The notes beneath the pieces were generated by a model. The model saw nothing but the letters and a program-made list of their open reading frames with translations, made no database searches and was not told the DNA's origin. From Echinometra lucunter (taxonomy: Eukaryota; Echinodermata; Echinoidea; Camarodonta; Echinometridae): 64,000 bases of DNA. This document shows, piece by piece, positions 33,580 to 46,421 of this stretch. Numbering within the stretch: the first letter of the stretch is position 1; each line of letters begins with the position of its first letter. The DNA is taken from positions 4,854,400-4,918,399 of the forward strand of contig CM057161.1 of NCBI GenBank assembly GCA_029962745.1, in the 5' to 3' direction. Made by a program: the position numbers and the translations under genes.

Positions 33580-34060
33580 GTTTAACTGTTGTAATGTGGA
33601 AATTTACGTAAATGGCGGAATGAATCGCGACTGCAACTCTGATAAATCAATGCAATGTTGGGATACACCAGCTGAGGAAAAATTCACTAGATCGGTGAAT
33701 GTTTCCCGCTAAAATGCTCTTTCTTAGGCCTCTGCTCCATCTCTAAGCACGTGTGCGTGATGATTCGTGAAGTGCAGCTGCAGGGTATACCGGTATAGTA
33801 TAGGGTACTACAGGTGCGATCAGTAGCCGAAACTTGCGGCGACTGGGTCGAGGTACTTTCCGTCACAAGCGCGAGCGAGCAGCTAGTGCAGTGTGCGGCG
33901 CGGCAGTTGTGCAGGTTCTGCATCAGTTGTTTTGCATGCATGCTCTGCTTTGTGTATGGCAAGCCAAGTGTTACACCGTTGCATCTCCATTGGGATATCG
34001 ATGTGTATAATGTGTCCACTACCTCGAAATTACGTTCAATATACCACAAGAGAAGTTCAG
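33580..34060 (-). promoter_or_regulatory. AFG2A: probable AFG2A promoter and 5' UTR
   Basis: Immediately upstream of the AFG2A ATG. CpG and GC content rise at 33715-33990 (GCGAGCGAGC, GCGGCGCGGC) compared with the AT-rich surroundings. There is no convincing TATA box at a sensible distance. Transcription start is not determined. An open frame on the plus strand at 33814-34113 is probably a by-product of the GC content. Confidence 0.4.
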
Positions 34061-34065
34061 GGTTT

Positions 34066-34068
34066 CGA

Positions 34069-34102
<34 letters not shown>
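34066..34102. repeat. (TA)n microsatellite
   Basis: About 33 bp of TA units upstream of AFG2A. Confidence 0.95.
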
Positions 34103-34371
34103 CAGAACGATAGTAATGAGTTTACATGAAAATAAAATTGTTGTCATGATCTGCCTCATGTATGAAGAAATGATCAGACACACAGAGCAACAACTCTTTT
34201 TCAGTAGGCATTTCATTTGCAGCTAGCCCAAGTCAAGTTCTGATTAAACTTTTTCTTATATAGTTATTGTAGCAATTAACGACCTCAGTTAAAAATAATT
34301 TTTTGTTTCCAAATTTCGAACTTTAGTAGGCTGTTAGAAAATCACTACAAAAATCTAATCAGTTTTTGTTG

Positions 34372-34490
34372 CTCTTCTTCTTCTTCTTCTTCTTCTTCTT
34401 CTTCTTCTTCTTCTTCTTCTTCTTCTTCTTCGATCTTCTTCTTCTCCTTCTTTTTATACCTGTCTTCTTCTTCTCCTCCTTCTCCTTCTC
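34372..34490. repeat. (CTT)n microsatellite
   Basis: About 57 bp of pure CTT units, continuing as imperfect CTTCTC units to about 34490; a polypyrimidine strand able to form triplex DNA. Confidence 0.95.
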
Positions 34491-34605
34491 CTATTACTTC
34501 TCAATATCAATCCTATTGTCATCTTCATCATTTCTACTGTAAGGATGATGATGCCAATAATATATAGAATTAGAACAGTATACTGTTGTTACTCAGGTCT
34601 GGTAC

Positions 34606-34607
<2 letters not shown>

Positions 34608-34664
<57 letters not shown>
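34608..34664. repeat. (TC)n microsatellite
   Basis: About 55 bp of TC units; the Ser-Leu open frames across it are artefacts. Confidence 0.97.
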
Positions 34665-34668
<4 letters not shown>

Positions 34669-34799
34669 TTTCTCTTCCCATAAATCTACAGCTCTACCCT
34701 CCATCCCCACACATTCCTTATCTTTACTTCCACTGCCCTCCCCACAAGCCATACCATTAATTAGTGCTGCAACAATCAAGGAGCCAGAAACTGAAAGCG

Positions 34800-35760
34800 G
34801 TCAGTACAAGTGGTGATTGATACATTGATACAGCAGTCATTTCTGGTCATTTCTCTCAATTGCTTTTACTTGATAATTATGTAGGACATTTCCTTGAATC
34901 TCTCCTACCCCCCCACCCCCCCCCCCCTTACACTCACACACATGAAGATCGACACCCTGCATGTATAGCCACCACATTTAATGTTTTAATAGCCAACACA
35001 TGGGTCAACAACTTGAAACACAAAACACAGATAAAAATAATGGATGAGAAGCAAATCATCTCCTGGAATCATCTCTCTTTATTGCTGTACTTATCAAATA
35101 ACACACCCTCCCCACCCCACCCCCCACCCCCCCCCCAAAAAAAAAAAAAATACTCACACACTCACTGCAGCCATCACAATAAATGCTACAACATCCAGCA
35201 AGAAGCCAACACATGGCTAGGTGAAAGAAATACAAGTAGTGGTTGATACAGCAGTCATCTCTTTCTCTTTACTGCTCTACTTGATATTATGTTTAATGAC
35301 CCCTCCCCCCCCCCCCTGCCCAACTATGTTCATGCTACAACATCCAAAAATGAGCAAGCCACTGACATACATGATAGATCAAATCAGTGATATACTTACG
35401 CAATCATTTCTTCTTCCCCGTAATCCTCTACTCAATATTAATCAAACACAGCAGTGCCTCCTTGGATCTCCCTCACCCCACCCCCACCTTCCCCAGGGCC
35501 CCCGTTTCATAAAACTTGCTATCAATAACAAGTTGCAATAATCGTTATAAGCTACTGAAATCCTTGCATCTGACTGGCTGAGAGGAAATTTGTCAAAGAA
35601 ATGTGGCAGTTGTTACTGATAAAAAGTTTTTATGAAATGGGGCCTTTATCCATCATGTGCATGCTACACCCTCCAGCACCGAAACACATCACACTAATAC
35701 AAGATTTGGTTGATACAGCAATCATCTCTCTTTATTGCCGTACTTGATAACAATCATATA
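34800..35760. repeat. degenerate ~200-bp array with C-runs
   Basis: Four to five diverged units share GTTGATACAGCAGTCAT, TCTCTTTATTGC(T/C)GTACTTGATA, a poly-C stretch, and CATGCTACAACATCCAGCA. Unit starts are near 34815, 35050, 35235, 35390 and 35705. A MITE (35496-35644) interrupts the fourth. On the minus strand each TTTATT gives an AATAAA motif. Confidence 0.65.
35496..35644. mobile_element. foldback MITE, GGGCCCC-TTTCATAAA ends, copy 3
   Basis: Same family as 18256-18402, with arms GTTTCATAAAACTTGCTATCA and TTTTATGAAATGGGGCC; the loop has GACTGGCTGAGAG, so the CCAAT box is mutated here. Confidence 0.8.
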
Positions 35761-38700
35761 CAACCAAGGTGCAGAATAAAAAGACCCTTGTACTATTTGC
35801 ATGGTAAACAAAATTCTCAATAACAAAATGATTTATATCAACTATTACAAAAATATCAGGTACAACTCATTTCAAAAACATTCTTATTCAGTCATTGACA
35901 ACATACATGTCACCTATCTACATAAGCTTTTAAATCAATTGTGCAGAAGCTGAATTTACCAATCTACATGCATTGCTTGTCATATCAAGAGAGACCATCC
36001 AATAAATCATTCATTTTCAGTTGCATGTATCAATAATTGTGCCAAGCGCTGTTCTAAAATTTAGAACAAATTTTATGATATTTATGGAAAATTACCAAGA
36101 AATAGCGAAATCTAGAGAAAACATAGAGAGGGAGGCAGAGGAAGAGAGTAGAGAAAAGAGAAAGATGATGAGATAAAAAACGAGAAAAAGAATGATTCTT
36201 CATTCAAGCATACTCATGTAATTAAATTATTTATTCCTATTTGTGCTTTTTTCATTTGTCCAAACGTTGCAGCACAAGCTTAATTCTTGAATGCTCCAAG
36301 TTCGTTCTAGCAAAAAATATCACTCTGTTTAATACTCAATTATTTTAGAATAATGCGTTTCAATTCAATAATGAATGAAATTACCTAATATCTTCACTTT
36401 CAAAGAAAGGAGATTTTCGAATGCAGACATTGCATTTTTACAAAAACACATTAGTAGTCTCTTGCTATTGGAATACTAGCCACAACTGAAATGCATTTTT
36501 ACAGATTTCTGCACTTATGAGTAATTAAATCATGCACAGGTAATAGATACACATGTAATGACATGTTCATGTCTGGTGAAATTAACAAAAACACTACAAG
36601 TAAATTACTTCCTGGAATCTACACAGAGCCACACCCACACTTGCAGGCATTCTTCCGGTTACCAATTAGAATTTCAAGTGATGACGCATGAAAAAAAATT
36701 ACAAAAAGGAAAAGTGTGTACAAGCGGATGATGAGGAATGTATTTGTTTGTAAATTAGCTCACTTTTCTTCTCCATCTGCTATATTTTATAAAAAAATAT
36801 ACCAGAAAAACTAATATTGAAGGCAAAATGTGTCTTTTTCACACTCGATGCTCTAATATGTGTATGTACACCTGATGTTCTTGAACATTTTTTTTCTCAG
36901 TTTGTTTTATGATAAATTATAAAGCTTGCATGATAGAGTTACTGCAAGACAAAGTAAAAAGAAACAAAACATATTTTCACCTTTTGTTTCATATACGTGT
37001 ACGTCAATATTACCTGTGCATTTACATTCCCATGCAGATGGAGAATCCATACAAATAATTTATCACTTTATATTTTCATCTAAGTCAATATTTCTTTCAT
37101 GTTATAATTTAAGTTTCAGGGCTCTTTCTTCTTAGCCAGTTCCAAAATAACCTATCTATATTTTGCAAAAGAGGTATAATACTAACAAAAAAATAATAAT
37201 AATACAATCTAACAAAAGTTAAGAATACAAAATAAAACTTGAGTATCTGAATACATGTACTTCACTTGTAACAGTATTTACAGCATGTTATCATTGCTAC
37301 AAGAAATATATTTTCTTCCTCCTTCCTACATATGATATTTTAACAATCATTATTTTGATTCCAGTGGTCTTGAAATGTTTATCTTAGCAAGAAATCGACG
37401 ATCTTCCGAACTGTTGTATCCATCAGTCTGCCGTCAAAATATCAATTTTTAGTTTTCTGCGAGAAATAAAAGTATAAGTCAAATTCTATCTTGCGAAAGT
37501 TCCATGGTATAAAAACTTTCAGTTTATGAGATATCAAAATGTTTTCAATGCAAGGGCATATTAATCTGGTAAAAACATGTGCTTTTCCCATTGAAAAGTG
37601 TACTGCCGCAAAGCAATACGACGGTTCTGTTGACCCCGTGCACTGACTTTGCTAATTCAAGGATGGTAGCCAGATTTTCATTTTTGTATGAGCGTAAGAT
37701 TAAATAAACAGTATCAGAAGGGCATATCCTAAACTCCTGCTAAGTTGTATGGATTTTCGAAGATTTTGCAAAAGGGATCTCCTACCTTTAAAGAAGAGAT
37801 CCTAAGCATCCCTGCCATAAAAAGCTGGAATGGTTTGTACAAACAATGGGAATAAATGGTTAGATTTAGACTTGATTTTCTCGGAATAATGTTTCCACAC
37901 GTTGTATAAATATAAGACAGTTGGGATGATCGCTGACGAAATGTTCATCTGTTTCTCAATTTTCAAGATACAAAATACAAAATAAATCAATAGCATAGTA
38001 GAATACAAGCAATCTATGGTAATGTACATGTAAATGTACTAAGATGGTAAAGAAGAGTGGATATTAATGGTATCTTGTGTACCAACTGCCTTAATTGAAC
38101 TCTCGATTACAAAAAAAATGACAGGAACCTATCTTGAATCATGGATAATACAGGGTTTGTCTCGTTTTCATGTGGATTTTTTTCTTTCTTTTTGGAGTGG
38201 GGAGGGGGATCTTGTTTCATAACATGGCATCTTAAAAGAATGGAAGAATGGACTCACACTTCCTTTTTAATGCTCTCTAGTAGAGATGTAGAGATAATAA
38301 GCTGAAAATTGGATAAATATCTAAGTTCCTGGTTTAAGTATAACCTGCTTTCATCAGTGAAAGGCTAATGTTTGTACAAATTTTTTATTCATCTCTGCTG
38401 ACTGACAGCCCACAAAATCGAAAACCCAAAAGACCGACAGATCATGAGGCCAACAACTTCCGGACCGATGATGGTCGGAAGAATCAACAGACAAGATGTC
38501 AGAAGGCCTATGGGATCAACATGTTGGGCTTGTTGGCCTTCTGACAACTTTTCAGGAGAAAATGTCAGTCTAGTAAGCGTTTAGCCTAGCTGGCTGTCGG
38601 ACCATGGGATATAGCCTGTTTGAACACTTTGTACATGCACTGTACCCAACGCATAATAAATGAATTTTTGCATGAACTTAGCCTGCACTGCATTGTCAGA

Positions 38701-38825
38701 ACATAGGTGTGTTGGTGAAAATATAGCATACAAATGTCAACCAGTTTTCTTAATTTCATTTACTATACATGACCATCCTACAAAAACAAAAAACAAACAA
38801 AAAATCTATATTTCATCTGTTCAAA

Positions 38826-38876
38826 GTTAGAAAGACATTAACTCTGTGCAAAAGTACACGAGTTAATGTCCATCTC
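38826..38876. repeat. short hairpin with CATTAACTC arms
   Basis: TTAGAAAGACATTAACTC is followed 15 bases later by GAGTTAATGTCCATCT, giving a stem of about 15 bp. Related to the hairpin at 42351-42406. Confidence 0.6.
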
Positions 38877-39465
38877 GTTCTTAAAATAAAATTCTGATAA
38901 TAAAAGATTTTACTCTAAGAGTAGTTTACATTAATACAGGCTCAAATCTTCACTATGTTGGTAAGTCTGAGGGCAATAGGCACAATTGTGAGAGTTTTGT
39001 TTTCTACATAGAACTATAGATGAAAAGAAAAAATAAACCAACCAGTGTATTATGTACATGTGTATTCAACACATAATATGTATGCGGTACACTGAGTGAT
39101 TTTTACAAACAGGCTGTATAACAATGACATACTAATTTGTGCTATATCGCGTGGTATTACCATACAATTTTTTTCCATATTTTTCTATAAAATTGATCAT
39201 TTCAATGAGATGGTTTCAATAACTTCATAAGCATTACCCAAACAAAAATACGATGAATATATAAAATTGAATAAAACATAACTTGGTAATGCAAATAAGA
39301 AACAAAACAGTAAATATGAGTAGATGTATGCAGTATTTCTCACAGCATTTTATGAAGAAAAAAAAATTGTAAATCAAAGAATGAATAATTATGAAATCAT
39401 CTAACACAAGCATATGGTTAATTTTACTATCAAAATTACAATCTTATTCATGCAATCTGATTCAC

Positions 39466-39504
<39 letters not shown>

Positions 39505-39768
39505 ATATATATATATATCTAAAAAACGAATAAAAAACTCCGTAAACCAAAGAAATTTCACGAATTTTCGCCCTTAGGGCTTTATCAAGTGTTTAATCAC
39601 TTGATAGAGTGATTAAACACTTAATAAAGATTAAACACTTGATAAAGCCCTAAAGGCGAAAATTCGTGAAATTTCTTTGGTTTACGGAGTTTTTTATTTG
39701 TTTTTTAGATTTTGATATCACTAACTCCGAGCAGAACACTATCTACTTTGTTTATATATATTTATATA

Positions 39769-39860
<92 letters not shown>
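39466..39860. mobile_element. near-perfect foldback set in TA repeats
   Basis: Arms 39518-39605 and 39622-39709 are almost exact inverted copies (TCTAAAAAACGAATAAAAAA ... with CTCCGTAAACCAAAG). The centre repeats AAACACTTGATAAAG. (TA)n tracts lie at 39466-39517 and 39751-39855. Insertion into a TA-rich site is likely; a TA target preference would fit Tc1/mariner-type movement. Confidence 0.75.
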
Positions 39861-39861
<1 letters not shown>

Positions 39862-41753
39862 TCATGACAGAGCTCAAACTACAGTATATAGGAAAACAAC
39901 TGAATGGAGAAGAAACAAAGCCAGTGAGTTTCTTATTTTATATCTCAAACTATATACATGTCATCCGATTTCTTGAAATATTCAAATATTTCTAAAATTA
40001 TACGTAAAAGCTCTAGAATGTGTCTATGTGAAGTATACATACTTTATGTTACATCTAGTTCTATTTAAATATATCTATCTGTGTTAGTATACATGTTATA
40101 TAGACAACTTCACGCTCACATATATAAATTGCATTTATTAAAATCGCTTTTTCGTCAGTTCTCATCTAAAATCATGTACATGTTTTTAATATACAAAGTC
40201 TAAGATTCCGTAATTTACACACACCGTATCGAGTTTGTCACGTGTACAGAAAATTTACAAAGTCGTATCATCTTTGCCATATTACTTGTACAGTTCTGAA
40301 TCACTCATTTGCAAGAAGAAATACTCCTTCATTCCGTATAAGTTCATAGCACTTGGCAGTGTACATGTATCATTTTCACTTCTGAATAATATCATAACGC
40401 ATGACACATCATTGGTAAACAGGATCTTTCAATAGTTAGCAAACGCCGTTTGTCCATTCCGTAATTCTCAGGTCTGACACACGAGGCCATGTGCTGCATG
40501 TTTCACAAGAAAATTTAATTCAGGGTATTAAAAACTGTCCATCATCTGAATTCTTGGTAGAGCCGGAACAAGTTGCATCCATTTTCAAAATTGTCATTTT
40601 TTTACGACCAATTTACTTTCATAAATTAACTGACGTTCAATCGTTCGCTTCAACGGACCTTTCACTTTAATTTGTACCCTGACTGTCCTATTTAACAGTA
40701 TTAAAGTCTTGATTAGAAGTACACATTTCCAATTCATTACTCGAGCAAAGGGAAATATACTTTGACAGAACAAACTAACAAAATATTCCTCTTTTCTCTA
40801 AAAAAGAAAAATAAAGCCTTAAGACTCGCCAATGCCCGAGGTAATTATAAGAATCATAATATGCAGGGAGATTTCTGATAGGTACCTGACAAAATGAAGC
40901 AATGTTGATGTTCTAATCAAATAGTGCATCAACAAGCACAATGTTCAGTTTCCATGGAAACAGACATAATGAAGACACAATATGGAGATGTTGTGCCACA
41001 CAGAAGGTCAATCGGTGTCGGAGATGTAGCACATGTTGGAACACTGGTTATATGTACATGTATGTATACACCTGAACAAATCTGGATGGAAAAATGATGA
41101 TGATGTTGAAATTTTATGAAAATGCATGAATATATCATTGCTGTATTACACGGGGGAAAATGCTTCTGACCTTACCCCTCCGGACACTGCTCTAGCAGTT
41201 TATGTAAAGAAGACATAAAAACAAGTGTAAAAAAGGTTTAATTGCATTTGTTAACAAGTTAAAACTGTTATTCTCAGAAGGATAAATTCAAATTCATGCA
41301 TGCCGGTAATAACAGAATCATAAGGATACTCGCTGAAATAATTCATTAAAATCATACTCAGAATTATTATTACCAAACAAAATTATTTGAAGGATTCACA
41401 TTTGCAGAACAAATCAAATATTCTTGTCATTTTATGACTTTGGAATTGTAGCAATAACTGCAATAAATTTCTGTAAAGAATATTCCCATATTTCACACAT
41501 CTTTTTAATCTACAAGTATTTTCTGAACAGTTTTCTTCTTACTCCTTTACTTGCAATGGACCAAAACCTTAACTAGACCCCCACATTATGTTGAGGAGAT
41601 CCCTTACAATTATTGTGTGCTTAAAATTGACGGAGGCAGTCCACTGTTCCAATTAGTCAACCAAAGTAGGTAAAGAGTTAACATTAATAATCCTCTTAAT
41701 ACCATTAAGAGACTACAGTGTAATAAATGGCTGTATCTGCAATTTAAAGGAAA

Positions 41754-42206
41754 AGAAAACCCTGAAGACAGATAAATTTTAATGAAAAAAAATATATAAG
41801 AGAAGCAATTCCCAAAAAGTTCAATGAGAATCAGTACCGAAAAAAATGAGAAAGTTATGGAAGTTTGAAAAGTCTTGATTTACATTGTATAGCAATCCCC
41901 AAATTGACAATATCACTTCAAAGTGGCAGGGTTTTGTGAATAACTAACTCTCGATTATTATGTTTTGTATACAAACTTTCAGATTTTCTCCATTATCTGT
42001 CAAGCTGCAGCTTGTCTCTTTTTAGCACAAGATATATCATGGGAAAATGTATTTGACACAACATACATGTATGGTCAATTCACAAAGAGACAAGCACCTT
42101 GAGAGATAATGGAGGAAATCTGAAATTTTGTTTGTACAAAAGACATTTTATGTACAAAACACATTTTATTTCTGTTGTCATTAAAATTGACTTGTCTCCA
42201 GGGTTA
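41754..42206. mobile_element. foldback MITE with AACCCTG ends
   Basis: Left end AAAACCCTGAAGACAG, right end TTGTCTCCAGGGTTAA. Inner arms at 41968-42020 (TTTCAGATTTTCTCCATTAT, then CAAGC) match 42081-42140 in inverse. Confidence 0.6.
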
Positions 42207-42350
42207 ACTCACAAGGCAAATGGCCATGATGATAATGGAAAGCTACTAAAAAGTACAATTTGATAAACATCCCTCATGTGTTTCATACATTATGTTTTCA
42301 TATGCACTTGATACATGTATAAGAAATTTTATGTATCAACTGTTTATAGC

Positions 42351-42406
42351 CAGAAGGGCATTAACTCATACGCTTTAACACAAAGTTAACGCCCTTCTGG
42401 CTCCAG
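42351..42406. repeat. 56-bp hairpin AGCCAGAAGGGC
   Basis: AGCCAGAAGGGCATTAACT pairs with AGTTAACGCCCTTCTGGCT across a loop of about 17 bases: a 19-bp stem with one mismatch. Could be a tiny foldback or a structured UTR element. Confidence 0.75.
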
Positions 42407-43724
42407 ACAGACGATATGTTGACTTATCAAGCGTCATAGTTGAGTCTGTTTCACAATACAGATATCAGAATATTGTGTCGCTCTTCACAAGAAAATTTAG
42501 ATTAAGTTTGAAGTATTTCTGTTTCCTTTACAGAGAAGATATTTTAACCATTGTGAATTCATGAATAAGTGAAATGTGCCAGAGCAGATATGAAAATTTG
42601 TTTGTACTTCAGTTTATACAAAATTTCACTTTGTGCCAAAATCTTTCAGTGATCAAATTAACTTCATTAGTGTTTGTCAGACTAGAATGATGGCCCTGTT
42701 CCAAGTCCAGTAAAACAAATATGATTAATTTATTACAAAAATAAATGATGCAGCCAAGTCACAACAGGAACTGACATTTAAAGCTACTTATTACTAGCAT
42801 TTTATACATAATTAACACTTCATTGATTACCACTGCGTGGATTACTTGATGCATTAACATTGTTCTGATGTGTCTTGAATCTTTCGAAAATATTGAGTAA
42901 ACAGAATGAAATTTTGAATGCCATATTTACCCTTTACAATGTTACAGGAGATATGTGGCTTATTTCAGACTATATTTTGTACGCTTGTTTGGGCAATTCA
43001 CAAAGCATATGACAATTCTACTGGAAAACTTGCAATTATCATCTACAAATTTCATTTGGTTTTGTTTTTCTTTTCTTTTTTTTTGGGGGGGGGGGATGTC
43101 TTGTTCTTGTTACCTCACTTTATTTTACCACTTATAACCAATTTCATATTGATGTGCTCAGAGAAAAAATAATCACTGTTTTCTTATGCTTCAATTTACA
43201 TACCTCATGCAGATAAACACAAAGGAAATGCAACTGTCAAAAAAATTTAAATGTAACCCCACCCCCCTTTTTTAATGGACTTGCTGCTAATGTTAATCAA
43301 TATCAATTTCCTATCTTACATGTTAAATAAAAAGTTAAAACTTTGACTGAAGGTTTCTATTATGAAAAAAAAAACTTTGAACAGTTTCTTTAAAAAAAAA
43401 AACACAAACATAATTTGTCACTTTAATTGTGGATTTCATTTAAAACATGTTGACAGGAAGAGTTGAAGTTTCACAAATTTACTTCATGCTTCATGTAACT
43501 TGTCATTTCACATCTGTTAAGAGCCAAAAGGCAATTAAATCTGTGTTTTTTTTATATGAATGAACACCCTTCTGACACCCAGGTAACACAAAATGATCAA
43601 TTTCTCTAACTCTACAAGATATTTATGGACAATGCAATTTCTTATTAAGGTGCAGTTTTTGATGGATTTTATGAAAATTTTCAGTAAAAAATGTGAGTTT
43701 TCAAAATTTTCTGGGGGGGGGGCG

Positions 43725-43785
43725 ATTGCACATAGAAATGTGGCAGTTGTTACTGATAACAAGTTCTATGAAATGGAGCCCTGCA
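43725..43785. mobile_element. partial foldback MITE (right half)
   Basis: AATGTGGCAGTTGTTACTGA followed by TAACAAGTTCTATGAAATGG is the right half of the 18256 family. The left half is missing. Confidence 0.65.
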
Positions 43786-44176
43786 ATGGAAATACTCCTC
43801 CCACACCAAGGCTTTCATGCCCGCTTTAATGCATGTTCTATGATTACTTTCAAGGGATCTAAGCATGTTAAAAAGCCAGAGTCCGAAATTCATCTGTCCA
43901 ATGAGCATCCAAATAGTGTGGTTTTATTACCTTTTCACATTCAAAATAATGAAACAATTTAGGAATGCTGTGGATACTGGCTTTGTATGGTAATTTCACG
44001 AGACCGAATGGTATTACCTTTGTGAGTCACGGCCAGTAAGAATCTTTCCTCTATTAATGTGTTCATTAATGCAAAGTACGATTCAAAATTTGAATAACAA
44101 AAATTGCAAAGAAATCCAAGAACCATTCAGAAAGCAAGACCATTCGAACAAGAAGAAGCCAAATTAGATAGAATCT

Positions 44177-44337
44177 GGGCCCCGTAACACACAGATTTGC
44201 AATCAATCGCAAAGTTGTAACAGCCAATCAAAACCATCCTTTCATGAGCACCTCGTTCACAAAGGTGACCCTGGACCAATCAGAATGATTGTTTTAAACT
44301 TTGCGATTGATCGCAAACCTTTGTGTTACGGGCCCCT
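44177..44337. mobile_element. foldback MITE, GGGCCCCGTAACAC ends
   Basis: Arms GGGCCCCGTAACACA and TGTGTTACGGGCCCC; inner arms TTGCAATCAATCGCAAAGTT and AACTTTGCGATTGATCGCAA. The centre holds two CCAAT boxes (AGCCAATCAAAA and GACCAATCAGAA). Confidence 0.8.
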
Positions 44338-44473
44338 GGACATAATCAAGGCAAGTTTCAGGTACCATTTCTCAAATATTCTCCCAAACAGTAATGTAAA
44401 ACAGTGTCAAGTATTAAAGCTGGAGGTAAAATTCTGTTTGTGACCATTTATCATTTCGTTTCCTACCAACAAG

Positions 44474-45105
44474 AGGTGTTGTGGCCCGGTGGACGAGTCT
44501 CCCGACATTGAACCACAAGGCCCGGGGTTCGAATCCCTACCGTGGAACTAATCACTATGAACATTACGGACAAAGAAAGCGGACAAAATAAACAACCCCT
44601 TATTCTATCCTTCACAATGGTTCTGGTAGTCAAAAGAACATCCCTTCACTGCTATTGTCTAAACTATGTGCAACAGGTGTCACATGCATATTCACCTGGA
44701 ACTACATGATTTAACATAATAGCTGTGAAGGGATGTTCTTTTGACTACCAGAACCATTGTGAAGGGCAGAATGAGAGGTTGTTTATTTTGTCCGCTTTCT
44801 TTGTCCGCCATGTTCATAGTGAATGTCCTTTGGCAAGATACGAATCTACATTTTTTGCCACTCTCCACCCAGGTGTTAAGTGGGTACCCGTTAGGATGTG
44901 AAAGTCATTGTGATTTGTTTAGCGTCTGTAAAATGGCAATTGGCTGGAATGCTCCCTTGGGAGTGGAGAAGGTGCATACATTGTGTGCAGGCAAGCCTGA
45001 ATCCGATGACCAGGGTAATAATATTCCTTAAAAGCGCTTAGACACGTCTCAGAGAAATGTATTAGGCGCTATATAAATGCAGAATATTGTTATCATTATT
45101 ATTTT
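44474..45105 (+). mobile_element. tRNA-derived SINE, split by a foldback
   Basis: The head has RNA polymerase III boxes: an A box around TGGCCCGGTGGACGAG and a B box GGTTCGAATCC (44526-44536). The body continues after the 44553-44821 insertion, and the 3' end has GCGCTTAGACACG, then GGCGCTATATAAATG and an ATTATT tail (45090-45105). Without the insert the SINE is about 360 bp. The split is clean, with AAT on each side of the insert. Confidence 0.75.
44553..44821. mobile_element. CACTA-like foldback MITE nested in the SINE
   Basis: 269 bp with nearly perfect arms of about 100 bp. The ends read CACTATGAACAT and the arms carry GGACAAAGAAAGCGGACAAA. Flanked by a 3-bp duplication, AAT (44550-44552 and 44822-44824). 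Ends starting CACTA plus a 3-bp duplication are the EnSpm/CACTA signature; no transposase is present. Confidence 0.8.
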
Positions 45106-46045
45106 CAATAGGCATTACACAGTAGCAACACACAGTTAACAGATGTCTATCAGGGAAAATAATACCAATAAATCCTTGAATGTAAACAGAGAAAATTGCA
45201 TTTAATTCTCAGAAGGAAAAATGTTATGTAACCATTCATGGCCAAATTTCCTTTCTTTCTCAAGAGCAAATGAATTTCATACAGAAACATTCTATTAAGA
45301 TTGGATTTAATTTTCCTTACATTACCTTTAATATATATACAAATATATGGACTCATTACCTTATATACAATAAACATGGACGTAACATTACATGCAAAGG
45401 ATTAGAAATTAGTGAAGAAGCATATATGGTAAATTCTGGTTTAAACTGAAACACAATGATGGCTAGCTAAGAATTACATTACAAAAGTATAAAGCAAAAA
45501 TGATGAATTATTTTCCCCCTATATCACCTTCAACACTACAATGTGAGATACATGCGAGTGTAACAGTAAGCAATAAAATTTTTTTTTTTCTCCATCATTC
45601 TGAGGTTGTATAGGCCAAAATTTACAGAAACAAAGGACTTGAATAATGTGACAAAAGACTAAAAAAATAAGAGCTATTCAATCATTATACATTTGAATTC
45701 ACATAGCATTCATGCATCATGTATGCTTAGGAGAGATCACGTTTTTCCTGATATGTTTGTCTCATGAATCAACGTCTGAATACGACTCCTGAACTTCCCC
45801 CGAGGGTAACAACCCTTGCATACAAATCATAATAAAAACATCTCGTGTGAACCCAACTGGGCATAAAACACCACACACGGAGACAGGGATGGCGTTTCCT
45901 GTTGGGCGAGTAGGAATGGTGTTCAACGTTTCGAATCGAGCGTGAAAACGAGGTCGTGCTACAAATGGATGGTATCTGATCTTCATAAAAGTTTCAGTTT
46001 GTGATATATCTATATGATTTCCGAACGATGGATGTACAGCATCTC

Positions 46046-46098
46046 TCAGAGAATCACACAACAGTTACTCTCCTCTGTCTTCCCTCGGTTTCTTTGTC
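46046..46098 (-). CDS. candidate terminal exon ending in a CAAX box (CVIL)
   Basis: A long pyrimidine tract ends TTCTGCAG|GA (acceptor AG at 46100-46099). In one frame the exon encodes QRNRGKTEESNCCVIL and TGA at 46048-46046. CVIL is a CAAX box expected to be geranylgeranylated; the same last four residues end M-Ras, and similar tails end R-Ras2 and G-protein gamma subunits. The stretch is short and no upstream exon was found in the window, so chance is a serious alternative; the other two frames give unremarkable tails. If real, the protein is membrane-bound and its gene continues to higher coordinates. Confidence 0.3.
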
Positions 46099-46421
46099 CT
46101 GCAGAACAAAAAATACAAAAACAAACAAAATAATGAGAAAAAGACCACTGAAGTTTGAATTTCACTTTCAGATACAGTAGTATCGGGATATAACAAGACA
46201 AAATGAAAGTAAAAAAGAATTTGAAGTTCTGATTTCATTCTCCTCATCAAAAATAGAAGTACATAGGAAGCATTTGTAAACAAAAGGGTTATTCATTATC
46301 ACACTTATCAAAATGTAAATGATCTTCAAAGTAAACTGTATAGAATTACGTGTGACAACACCAAGCCAAGTATGTAAAGTACATATGTACATCTATCATA
46401 CACTCTATGATTCTCATATAA

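Larger units (their letters stand above)
35761..46045 (-). other. possible long 3' UTR or intergenic DNA
   Basis: About 10 kb without coding similarity on either strand. It is AT-rich, has fewer bounded repeats than the rest of the window and includes many TACATGTA motifs. It follows the candidate terminal exon at 46046-46098 on the minus strand and ends near a minus-strand AATAAA (TTTATT about 35733). A 3' UTR is possible but unproven. Elements inside are listed separately. Confidence 0.25.

Noticed and set aside
33814..34113. possible divergent gene opposite AFG2A
   Set aside because: The frame is Cys-rich without domain similarity and runs into a TA microsatellite; more likely promoter GC content.
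34545..34816. Ser-Leu repeat proteins
   Set aside because: Translation of the (TC)n microsatellite.
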